This document shows, one piece after another, positions 57,290 to 64,000 of a DNA stretch of 64,000 bases. Below the pieces are notes generated by a model. That model had not been told where the DNA came from, did not search any database, and worked only from the letters and a program-made list of their open reading frames with translations. A program made the position numbers and the translations under genes. How positions within the stretch are numbered: the first letter of the stretch is position 1; the number at the start of each line of letters is the position of its first letter. This stretch comes from Citreimonas sp042096055 (lineage in GTDB: Bacteria > Pseudomonadota > Alphaproteobacteria > Rhodobacterales > Rhodobacteraceae): positions 3,388 through 67,387 of the forward strand of contig NZ_JBELMH010000008.1 in the NCBI RefSeq assembly GCF_042096055.1, in the 5' to 3' direction.

Positions 57290-59136
57290 CAGGGCAGGTT
57301 CGCGTGCACGGCGTTCAGCGCCTGCTGGTCGATTTCCACCCCGGCGCGGGCCTGGATGTCCTCGGCCAGCGCGCGGAACAGGTCCTCGGACACGGTGCTG
57401 GCCGCCTGGTCCTCGACCTGCTGGGCGAAGGTCGACGCGATGTCGCTTTCCGCGTCCGCCGCGGTGATCGCGTCGAGCTGCACGACGACAGCGCCGTCGC
57501 CCGCGGCGATCGCGCGCACCGCGCCCTCATCCATCTCGAACACCGTCTCGACCACGCCGGCGGGCAGGCCCTGGACCTGCGCGCCGCGGCCCAGCCCGTC
57601 GCGTTCCTGCGGCTCGAGGCCCACCTCGACGAAGCTTTCGCCCGCCTCGATGCGCTCGGCCAGCGCCTCGGCGCGCTCGACCAGCGCGTCCTGCCGCTGT
57701 ACAGCGCGCCAGTCCTCGTCGACGCGGTCGCGGACCTCGTCGAAGGGCAGGGGCGCCGCCTCGCGGATGCCGTCGAGGCGCAGTGCGAACAGCCCGCCGT
57801 CGCCCAGGCTCTCGACCTGCGGGAAATCGCCCTCCTCGACGGCGCGCGCGGCGTCGCCGAAGGCCTCGTAGCCGGCGATGCCGCCCGCGTCGGCGCCGCC
57901 GGTCCAGGCGATCTCGCCCAGCTCCAGCTCGGTGCTCTGCGCGATCTCCTCCAGCGTGGCGCCGGCGGCCAGCTCGTCGTCGATGCCCTGCGCCAGGCCC
58001 TCGATCACGCGCCGCGCGCGGTCCAGTGCCAGCGTGTCGCGCAGCATCGGGATCGCCTCCTCGAAGCTCGTCTCCTGCGCCGACAGCACGCCGTTCACGC
58101 GGTAGAGCGCGGGACCCAGCGGCGACGGCGCCACCACGACCTCGCCCACCTCGGCCGAGAACACCGCCTCGGCGGCGTCGCCCAGGCCCTCGCGGGCCAT
58201 GTCGCCCATGTCGGTGTCGACCAGCGCCAGCCCGCGTTCCTCGACCACGTCCTCGAACGTGGCCTCGCCTTCGGCGATCCGCGCGGCGGCCGCGTCGGCG
58301 GCCTCGGCGTTCGGCATCACCAGCCGCTCGACCAGGCGCCGCTCGGGCATGTTGAAGCGGTTCTCCTGCTCCTCGTAGGCGGCGCGCAGCGCATCCTCGG
58401 GCACCTCGACGGAGTCGAGAATCATGTTCGGCGTCACCCACGCATAGGTGATCCGCTTGGCGCGCGGCTGGGTGTAGGCGTCGATGTTCTCGTCGTAGAA
58501 GGCGCGCAGCTCGTCGTCGGTGGGTGCGGGCAGCAGCGTGTTGAGCGACGCGGGCGCCAGCCGCGCCCAGGTGAAGTCGCGCTGCTCGGCGGCATAGGCC
58601 ACCAGCGTGTCGACATAGGTGTCGGGCAGCACCACGCCCGCCAGCACGGCGGCCTGCAACAGCGTGGCGGCGCTTTCGGCGCGCAGATCCGCTTCGAACT
58701 CGGCCTCGGACAGGCCCGCGTTGCGCAGCGCGAAGGCATAGGCCTCGCGGTCGAACTGCCCGTCGGGGCCCTGGAACGCCTGGATCGCCGCGAGGTCCGC
58801 GGCCAGCGGCTCGTCACCCACCGACAGCCCGATGCGGTCGGCCTCGTCTTCCAGCGCGGCGCGCAGCACCAGCCGCGACAGCACCGCCTGCGGCAGGCCC
58901 TGCGCCTGCGCCTGCTGGAACGACATCGCCTGCCCGGTCTGGGCCTGCATCGCCTGCATCTCGTTCTGCAGCGCGCGGGCGTAATCCGTGGTCGAGATCT
59001 CGGTGTCGCCGACCCGTCCGACCGAGCTGACCGTGCCCGAGAAGTTGGTCGCGCCGAACCCGGCGAGGCCGAGGATCAGCAGGGCGAGAAGAATCCAGAC
59101 GAAGGTCTGCGAGATCGAGCGTTTGGCCTTGGCCAT
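57289..59136 (-). CDS. ppiD: SurA N-terminal/peptidyl-prolyl isomerase family protein (PpiD-like)
   Basis: A 615-residue membrane-anchored periplasmic chaperone. One N-terminal transmembrane helix (about 12-32; VWILLALLILGLAGFGA) is followed by a SurA/PpiD-type N-terminal domain (DYARALQNEM, SRLVLRAALEDEA) and a long acidic, Ala/Glu-rich body with a weakly conserved parvulin region. PpiD proteins help fold outer-membrane and exported proteins. A GGGGGGA site supports the ATG at 59136. It overlaps trpE, an arrangement seen in related bacteria. Confidence 0.82.
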   Translation of the reverse strand: MAKAKRSISQTFVWILLALLILGLAGFGATNFSGTVSSVGRVGDTEISTTDYARALQNEMQAMQAQTGQAMSFQQAQAQGLPQAVLSRLVLRAALEDEADRIGLSVGDEPLAADLAAIQAFQGPDGQFDREAYAFALRNAGLSEAEFEADLRAESAATLLQAAVLAGVVLPDTYVDTLVAYAAEQRDFTWARLAPASLNTLLPAPTDDELRAFYDENIDAYTQPRAKRITYAWVTPNMILDSVEVPEDALRAAYEEQENRFNMPERRLVERLVMPNAEAADAAAARIAEGEATFEDVVEERGLALVDTDMGDMAREGLGDAAEAVFSAEVGEVVVAPSPLGPALYRVNGVLSAQETSFEEAIPMLRDTLALDRARRVIEGLAQGIDDELAAGATLEEIAQSTELELGEIAWTGGADAGGIAGYEAFGDAARAVEEGDFPQVESLGDGGLFALRLDGIREAAPLPFDEVRDRVDEDWRAVQRQDALVERAEALAERIEAGESFVEVGLEPQERDGLGRGAQVQGLPAGVVETVFEMDEGAVRAIAAGDGAVVVQLDAITAADAESDIASTFAQQVEDQAASTVSEDLFRALAEDIQARAGVEIDQQALNAVHANLP

Positions 59137-59167
59137 GAAGGTCCCCCCGGGGCAATGCCCGCCTTGA

Positions 59168-60361
59168 CTATCGCCCGCCTTGCGGCCCTGCAAGGGGCCA
59201 GTCCAGCGCGGCCAGCCGCGCGAACGTCTCGGCCAGCCCGGCGGCATCGGCGTTGGCGAAGGCCATGCGGAAATGCCGCGCGCCGCTGGCGTCGCCCTCG
59301 GGCACGAACATGGTCGCGGGCAGCATCAGGATGCCCGCGTCGCGCACCATGCGCCGCGCCGCCTCGTCCGCCGGCATCGCGAAGGGGTGTTCGAGATAGG
59401 CGAAATACGCCCCCAGCCCCTTCAGCCGCCAGCCGAGTGGTTCCAGCCGAGCCATCCCGGTCTCGATCGCGGCGCGTCGGGCCAGGATCTCGGCCCGCTC
59501 GCCCGCTAGCCAGGGCCCGAGATTCTCCAGCCCCCACAGTGCCGCGCGCTGGCCCAGTTGAGCGGGGCAGATCGTGACCGTGTCGATGAACTTCTCGACC
59601 TCGGCCAGCAGCGCCGGGTTCGCGATCATGGCACCCACCCGGTGCCCGGTCAGCCGGTACGCCTTCGAAAAGCTGTAGAGCTGCACCAGCGTCTCGTCCC
59701 AGCCGTCGCGCGTCAGCAGGTCGTGCGGCGCGCCTTCGCGCGCGTCGAAATCGCGGTAGGTCTCGTCCACGATCAGCCGGATGCCCGCCGCGCGCGCCAC
59801 CTCGAACAGGGCGGCCACGGTCGCGGCGGGATATTCCACGCCGCCGGGGTTGTTCGGGGTCACGATGGCGATGGCGCGGGTACGCGGGCCGATCAGGGCG
59901 CGCGCGGCGTCGGCGTCGGGCAACAGGTCGTCGCCGGTCGCCAGCGGCACGGCGCGCACGCCGCTCATGTCCAGCCACATCTTGTGGTTGAAGTACCACG
60001 GCGTCGGCAGGATGACCTCGTCGCCCTCGTCAAACAGCGCCGCGATCGCCGCCGCGAAGGCCTGGTTGCACCCCGAGGTGATGGCCACTTGGCCCGCATC
60101 CACCGGTGCGTCGTAATGCGCCGCCCAGTTCCGCGCGAGGCCCGCGCGCAAATCGTCGTTGCCCAGAACCGGCCCGTAGAGATGCGTCGTCGGGTCCTCG
60201 AGGAACCCCGCCATCGCCGTGCGCAACTCGGCCGGCGGCGGCTCGACCGGGGCCGCCTGGCTGAGGTTGATCAGCGGACGGTCTTCCGGAAACGTCACGC
60301 CCTCGAGCCAGCGGCGCGCCTCGGGGATCGGCGGATGGAACGTGGCGGCGGTGCGGCTCAT
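59168..60361 (-). CDS. class I/II pyridoxal-phosphate aminotransferase
   Basis: A 397-residue fold-type I aminotransferase. The PLP-binding Lys is in SFSKAYRLTGHRVG. Other marks are TSGCNQAF, TPWYFNHKMW, TPNNPGG and VDETYRDF. The amino donor and acceptor are not readable; the family covers aspartate-, kynurenine- and alanine-type enzymes. It is on the same strand as ppiD, 31 bp upstream of that start, and may be co-transcribed. Confidence 0.9.
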   Translation of the reverse strand: MSRTAATFHPPIPEARRWLEGVTFPEDRPLINLSQAAPVEPPPAELRTAMAGFLEDPTTHLYGPVLGNDDLRAGLARNWAAHYDAPVDAGQVAITSGCNQAFAAAIAALFDEGDEVILPTPWYFNHKMWLDMSGVRAVPLATGDDLLPDADAARALIGPRTRAIAIVTPNNPGGVEYPAATVAALFEVARAAGIRLIVDETYRDFDAREGAPHDLLTRDGWDETLVQLYSFSKAYRLTGHRVGAMIANPALLAEVEKFIDTVTICPAQLGQRAALWGLENLGPWLAGERAEILARRAAIETGMARLEPLGWRLKGLGAYFAYLEHPFAMPADEAARRMVRDAGILMLPATMFVPEGDASGARHFRMAFANADAAGLAETFARLAALDWPLAGPQGGR

Positions 60362-60388
60362 GCGGAACTCCTGGTCTGCCCGCCCGGG

Positions 60389-60452
60389 CTTCTTTGGTCC
60401 TGAAATATCCCGGGGGTGAATTGGCCGCAGGCCAAGAGGGGGCAGAGCCCCC
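60389..60452 (-). repeat. 64-bp intergenic element, copy 2 (after gpt)
   Basis: Second copy of the element at 55702-55765, in the same orientation. It begins 15 bases after the stop of gpt and ends before the aminotransferase start, again immediately 3' of a minus-strand gene. Confidence 0.85.
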
Positions 60453-60467
60453 GTCCCGCCGCGGAAC

Positions 60468-60971
60468 TCAGTCGGTTCCGCGGTAGGGCTTCACGTATTG
60501 CAGCGCCATGTCCCACGGGAAGAAGATCCAGGTGTCCTGGCTGACTTCGGTCACGAACGTCTCGACCTGCGGGCGGCCCTGCGGCTTGGCGTAGACCGTG
60601 GCCACATGCGCCTTGGGCATCGTCTTGCGCACCACTTCCAGCGTGCGGCCGGTATCCACCAGGTCGTCGACGATCAGCACGCCGGTGCCGTCGCCCACGA
60701 TGTCCATGTCCGGCGTCTTGATGATGCGCGGCTCGGCCTGTTCCTGGTGGTTGTAGCTTTTCACGCTGATCGTATCGACGGTGCGGATGTCCAGTTCGCG
60801 CGCGACGATCATCGCGGGCGCCATCCCGCCGCGGGTGATCGCCACCACAGCGCGCCAGGCGCCGTCATCGGGTCCGTGCCCCTGCAACCGCCAGGCCAGC
60901 GCGCGCGCGTCGCGGTGCAACTGGTCCCAGCTGACGTGAAAGCCCTTCTCGTGCGGCAGCCTGTCGTTCAT
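60468..60971 (-). CDS. gpt: xanthine phosphoribosyltransferase
   Basis: Salvages xanthine (and guanine) to nucleotides using PRPP. The 167-residue length fits. The PRPP-binding loop is VLIVDDLVDTGRTLEVV, with the purine-binding region near the C terminus (WIFFPWDMALQYV). Single gene, followed by the 64-bp element. Confidence 0.92.
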   Translation of the reverse strand: MNDRLPHEKGFHVSWDQLHRDARALAWRLQGHGPDDGAWRAVVAITRGGMAPAMIVARELDIRTVDTISVKSYNHQEQAEPRIIKTPDMDIVGDGTGVLIVDDLVDTGRTLEVVRKTMPKAHVATVYAKPQGRPQVETFVTEVSQDTWIFFPWDMALQYVKPYRGTD

Positions 60972-61033
60972 CGCCTCATCCCCCGGAGTCTCGTGCGACG
61001 CGCTTTAGCAAGCGCGGCGCGGCGAGGGAAGTC

Positions 61034-61636
61034 TTAGCGTCCAAGCAGCAGCCGCAGCCCCAGCGCGCCGAGGATCGCCGCCGCGACGCGGTCGATCACC
61101 GGCTTCAGGCGCAGGTAGCCCGCCCGCGCCGGCGGCGTGGCCAGCAGGGCGGCGAAGGCGGTGTAGACGGCGACCTCGACCACGAAGTGGTTCAGCACGA
61201 CGAAGGCCTTCTCGCCCAGACTCATCCCGGCGGGAAAGATCACCACCAGCACCGAGCCGGCGAACAGCACCGATTTCGGGTTGGCGAGGTTGACCAGCAT
61301 GCCGCCCAGGAACGCGCGCGCGCCGGGGTTGGCGCTGTCGGCGACCGGCTGATGCGCGCTGCGCCACAGCTGCACCGCGACCCACAGCAGGTAGAGCGCG
61401 CCCGCGACCTTCATCGCCAGGAAGGCCCAGGGGAACAGCGCGAAGACGATGTGCAGGCCCAGCAGCGCCGCCCCGGTCCACAAGGCCGCGACCAGTCCCA
61501 GCCCCAGACCGGTGGCCACGCCGGTCGCGAACCCTCCGGCGATCGACTGGCGCAGGGCGAACAGCAGCGCAGGGCCGGGCGCCGCCATCGCCGCCAGCAG
61601 CGTCAGGTTGAAGGCAAGGATATGGGTCCAGTCCAT
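61034..61636 (-). CDS. LysE/RhtB-family exporter
   Basis: A 200-residue inner-membrane protein with about six hydrophobic segments. The LysE-family pattern is visible: AAPGPALLFALRQSIAGGFATGVATGLGLG near the N terminus and a GMLVNLANPKSVLFAGS segment. It likely exports an amino acid or similar metabolite; the substrate is unknown. Confidence 0.88.
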   Translation of the reverse strand: MDWTHILAFNLTLLAAMAAPGPALLFALRQSIAGGFATGVATGLGLGLVAALWTGAALLGLHIVFALFPWAFLAMKVAGALYLLWVAVQLWRSAHQPVADSANPGARAFLGGMLVNLANPKSVLFAGSVLVVIFPAGMSLGEKAFVVLNHFVVEVAVYTAFAALLATPPARAGYLRLKPVIDRVAAAILGALGLRLLLGR

Positions 61637-61693
61637 CGTCGTCGATCCGCGTTGATACGTTCCCCGATTGACGGATCGCGCGGCACCCGTGTC

Positions 61694-61720
61694 AAACGAA
61701 AACGCCCCGGGGCCGGGGCG
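61694..61720 (-). terminator. terminator of fabI
   Basis: On the minus strand CGCCCC, GGCCCC loop, GGGGCG is followed by TTTTCGTTT. It lies about 40 bases past the fabI stop. Confidence 0.75.
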
Positions 61721-61760
61721 CGGGGGCTTGCCGAGACTTCGGGCACCGGCCCGGCAGGGC

Positions 61761-62567
61761 TTACGCCTTCGTGATGTCCGGGGCGCCGACGGCCTTCATG
61801 CCCACCACGTGGTAGCCCGCGTCGACGTGATGCGTCTCGCCCGTCACGCCCGACCCGAGGTCCGACAGCAGGTACAGCGCCGACTTGCCCACGTCCTCGG
61901 TGGTCACATTGCGCCGCAGGGGCGAGTTGTACTCGTTCCACTTCATGATGTAGCGGAAATCGCCGATGCCCGACGCCGCCAGCGTCTTGATCGGGCCGGC
62001 GCTGATCGCGTTGACGCGGATGCCGTCCTTGCCCAGATCCTCGGCCATGTAGCGCACGGATGCCTCGAGCGCGGCCTTCGCCACGCCCATCACGTTGTAA
62101 TGCGGCATGATCCGCTCGGCGCCGTAATAGGTCATGGTCAGCGCGCTGCCGCCGTTCGTCATCATCGCGCTCGCGCGCTGCATCACGGCGGTGAAGCTGT
62201 AGACCGAGATGTCCATGGTCATCATGAAGTTGTCGTGCGTCGTGTCGACGTAGCGGCCGCGCAGCTGCGACTTGTCGGAATAGCCAATGGCGTGGACGAC
62301 GAAGTCGAGGCTGTCCCAGCGCGCGCGCAGGCCGTCGAACAGCGCGTCGATGCTGGCGCCGTCGCTGACGTCGCAGGGCAGGACGATGTCGCTGCCGAGG
62401 CTCTCGGCCAGCGGCACGACGCGCTTCTTGACCGGTTCGCCCTGGAACGAGAACGCAAGCTCGGCACCCGCATCGGCGCAGGCCCTGGCGATGCCCCAGG
62501 CGATCGACTTGTCGTTGGCCAGCCCCATGATGAGGCCGCGTTTTCCCGCCATCAGCTGATTTGACAT
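61761..62567 (-). CDS. fabI: enoyl-[acyl-carrier-protein] reductase (NADH)
   Basis: Reduces enoyl-ACP in the last step of each fatty-acid elongation round. The protein of 268 residues has the atypical short-chain dehydrogenase features of FabI: GLANDKSIAWG for NADH, and the Tyr/Lys pair in MTYYGAERIMPHYNVMGVAKAALE. The Ile-Ser-AGP-type segment AISAGPIKTLAASGI is conserved. The start is ambiguous between ATG at 62567, which I chose because family members begin MSN-x-LM, and an ATG at 62585 after GAGGG. Confidence 0.95.
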   Translation of the reverse strand: MSNQLMAGKRGLIMGLANDKSIAWGIARACADAGAELAFSFQGEPVKKRVVPLAESLGSDIVLPCDVSDGASIDALFDGLRARWDSLDFVVHAIGYSDKSQLRGRYVDTTHDNFMMTMDISVYSFTAVMQRASAMMTNGGSALTMTYYGAERIMPHYNVMGVAKAALEASVRYMAEDLGKDGIRVNAISAGPIKTLAASGIGDFRYIMKWNEYNSPLRRNVTTEDVGKSALYLLSDLGSGVTGETHHVDAGYHVVGMKAVGAPDITKA

Positions 62568-62739
62568 CTGTCCCATTCCGCCCATTTTCCCTCTGGCGTC
62601 CCTTAGGACATCGGCGATCCTCCATCAAGACGCGCGGATTTGGCGGATGCGGTTGTGCCGGGCGGGCGGACGCGAAAGACACATGGGGGCAGGCGGGTCG
62701 CATCGAACGACCCCCGTCACCCGAGGGAGGAGAACGAGC

Positions 62740-63345
62740 ATGAGCGACCGCAAGGGCATCTTCGCCGGCGACGACCCGTTCGCGCTGGCGCGCGCCTGGC
62801 TGGCCGAGGCCGAGGGGTCGGAGATCAACGACCCGAACGCGATCGCGCTGTCCACGGTGGACGCCGACGGGCTGCCGAACGCGCGGATGGTGCTGCTCAA
62901 GGCGATCGAGGACGACGCCTTCGTCTTCTACACCAACTACGAAAGCGCCAAGGCGTCCGAGATCGAGCAGGCCGGCAAGGCCGCCTTCGTGATGCACTGG
63001 AAGTCTCTGCGCCGGCAGATCCGCGTGCGCGGCACCGTCACCCGCGAGGCCGGTCCCAAGGCCGACGCCTATTACCGCTCGCGCTCGCTCAAAAGCCGGC
63101 TGGGCGCCTGGGCGTCGAAGCAGAGCCGGCCGCTGTCCTCGCGCGCGGCGCTGATGGCCGAGGTCGCCCGCGTCACCGCCGCCAAGGGCACCGACCCCGA
63201 GCGGCCGCCCTTCTGGGGCGGCTACCGCATCGACCCGGTCGAGATCGAGTTCTGGGCCGACGGCGATTTTCGCCTGCACGACCGCTTCCGCTGGCGTCGC
63301 GAGGGGGCGGGCGAGCCTTGGTCGGTCGAGCGCCTGAATCCGTAG
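62740..63345 (+). CDS. pdxH: pyridoxamine 5'-phosphate oxidase
   Basis: FMN-dependent enzyme that makes pyridoxal phosphate. The 201-residue length fits. FMN/PLP-binding segments RMVLLKAIEDDAFVFYTNYESAKASEI and the RQIRVRG strand are present, and the C terminus ends RLNP as is usual for the family. The GAGGGAGG site fixes the ATG at 62740. Confidence 0.95.
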   Translation: MSDRKGIFAGDDPFALARAWLAEAEGSEINDPNAIALSTVDADGLPNARMVLLKAIEDDAFVFYTNYESAKASEIEQAGKAAFVMHWKSLRRQIRVRGTVTREAGPKADAYYRSRSLKSRLGAWASKQSRPLSSRAALMAEVARVTAAKGTDPERPPFWGGYRIDPVEIEFWADGDFRLHDRFRWRREGAGEPWSVERLNP

Positions 63346-63450
63346 GGGGCTGTCGCGGATGCATTCCGGTGTTGACACAAATTTGCTCGGCCGGTCGTCT
63401 TGTCTTGTGCGATACAATGTTGAAACACGATACGGTGTGACGTCAGGGAA

Positions 63451-63993
63451 TTGGACGGGTACGGTTTGAGCGAAGAAGAGCGGGCAACGGAACGCGTAGA
63501 AGGCCGGGTCAAGTGGTTCGATCCGAACAAGGGGTTCGGCTTCGTGGTCGCGGACAGGGGCGGGCCCGACATCCTGCTGCATGCCAACGTGTTGCGTAAT
63601 TTCGGCCAGAGCTCGGTCGCCGACGGTGCCGCGGTCGAGATCGTGGTCCAGTTCACTGCCCGCGGCGTCCAAGCGACCGAGGTGGTCCGCATCGAGGCGC
63701 CCGACGTCGTCGACGGCGCGCCGCTGGCCGATTTCGAGACGATCGACCCCGAGATCATGGCCGCCGCCGTGCCCGAACCCGCCCGCGTGAAGTGGTTCGA
63801 CAAGGCGAAGGGATTCGGGTTTGCCAACGTCTTCGGCAAGCCCGAGGATGTCTTCGTGCATATCGAGGTGCTCCGCCGCTCGGGCCTCGCCGATCTCCAG
63901 CCCGGCGAGGCGCTGGCGATCCGGGTCGTCGACGGCAAGCGCGGCAAGATGGCAATCGAGGTGAGTGCATGGGAATCCGCCCTGCCGCGGTAG
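63451..63993 (+). CDS. tandem cold-shock-domain protein
   Basis: A 180-residue nucleic-acid-binding protein with two cold-shock domains. The first (about residues 17-82) has VKWFDPNKGFGFV and DILLH; the second (about 110-178) has VKWFDKAKGFGFA and DVFVH. Both sets of RNP motifs are intact. Two-domain forms of this kind are common in alphaproteobacteria. The start is a TTG, either at 63451 or at 63466; AGGGAA lies just before the first. It probably binds RNA during cold or nutrient stress. Confidence 0.85.
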   Translation: MDGYGLSEEERATERVEGRVKWFDPNKGFGFVVADRGGPDILLHANVLRNFGQSSVADGAAVEIVVQFTARGVQATEVVRIEAPDVVDGAPLADFETIDPEIMAAAVPEPARVKWFDKAKGFGFANVFGKPEDVFVHIEVLRRSGLADLQPGEALAIRVVDGKRGKMAIEVSAWESALPR

Positions 63994-64000
63994 CGGCTGT

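Noticed and set aside
63372..63418. TTGACA (63372) with TACAAT (63413) as promoter of the cold-shock gene
   Set aside because: The spacing of 35 bases is about twice the normal distance, and no alternative -10 or -35 partner was found.

Overview
The window is about 64 kb of very GC-rich DNA. Choline-sulfate/betaine genes, TRAP transporters, Ku/LigD, HWE-family kinases and EcfG-type promoter motifs all point to an alphaproteobacterium of the Rhodobacterales (Roseobacter-like), chromosomal and mostly housekeeping or metabolic. No phage, IS element, CRISPR array, tRNA or rRNA gene was seen. The sequence is a scaffold with five 100-N gaps. Three of them (19019-19118, 30120-30219, 32721-32820) are flanked by an exact 55-bp duplication, so they are unmerged contig overlaps and not missing DNA; removing 155 bp restores one reading frame in each gene. 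The other two (in the FecR repeat and between dgoK and galM) hide real sequence.

Layout. 1-3936: end of betC, then betB and betA (choline-O-sulfate to glycine betaine). 4009-11546: secreted nuclease, a FecR protein with a Gly/Asn tandem repeat, a CHASE2-GGDEF-EAL signalling protein, an EEP-family phosphatase/nuclease with a cardiolipin-synthase-like PLD, and a PilZ protein. 11635-17104: LigD and Ku (non-homologous end joining) and a PAS-HWE histidine kinase. 17408-31027: a storage-sugar and stress block (metallopeptidase, glgX, lipid kinase, phosphoesterase, AI-2E transporter, second kinase, glgC, treZ, treY, DUF892) carrying three perfect GGAAC-N16/17-CGTT motifs, the promoter type of the alphaproteobacterial general stress sigma factor EcfG. 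31119-33936: a radical SAM protein plus a DUF4130-UdgX fusion behind a perfect alphaproteobacterial SOS box (GAAC-N7-GAAC).

34157-45411 is a divergent catabolic cluster. Leftward: intradiol dioxygenase, IclR regulator, Tat-exported amidohydrolase, di-heme cytochrome c and a MetE-like methyltransferase. Rightward: citryl-CoA-lyase-like enzyme, class III CoA-transferase, YciI-like protein, a complete TRAP transporter and an FMN reductase. The 159-bp intergenic region between the arms holds a perfect ATTTTCG-N5-CGAAAAT palindrome. This looks like an uptake and degradation pathway for an aromatic compound that I cannot match to a described pathway.

45535-53580: an unknown protein, a galactonate-type sugar-acid locus (dgoK, galM, DeoR regulator, with a gap in the middle), an ATP-grasp enzyme paired with a large protein carrying a possible Cys-His-Asn triad, and a Ca/Na antiporter. 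53584-64000: an ASKHA/ferredoxin corrinoid-activator-like protein, trpE with ppiD, an aminotransferase, gpt, a LysE exporter, fabI, pdxH and a tandem cold-shock-domain protein. Two near-identical 64-bp intergenic elements lie just after trpE and gpt.

The strongest candidates for something new are the divergent catabolic cluster with its operator, the ATP-grasp/cysteine-hydrolase-like pair, and SOS control of the radical SAM/UdgX pair.
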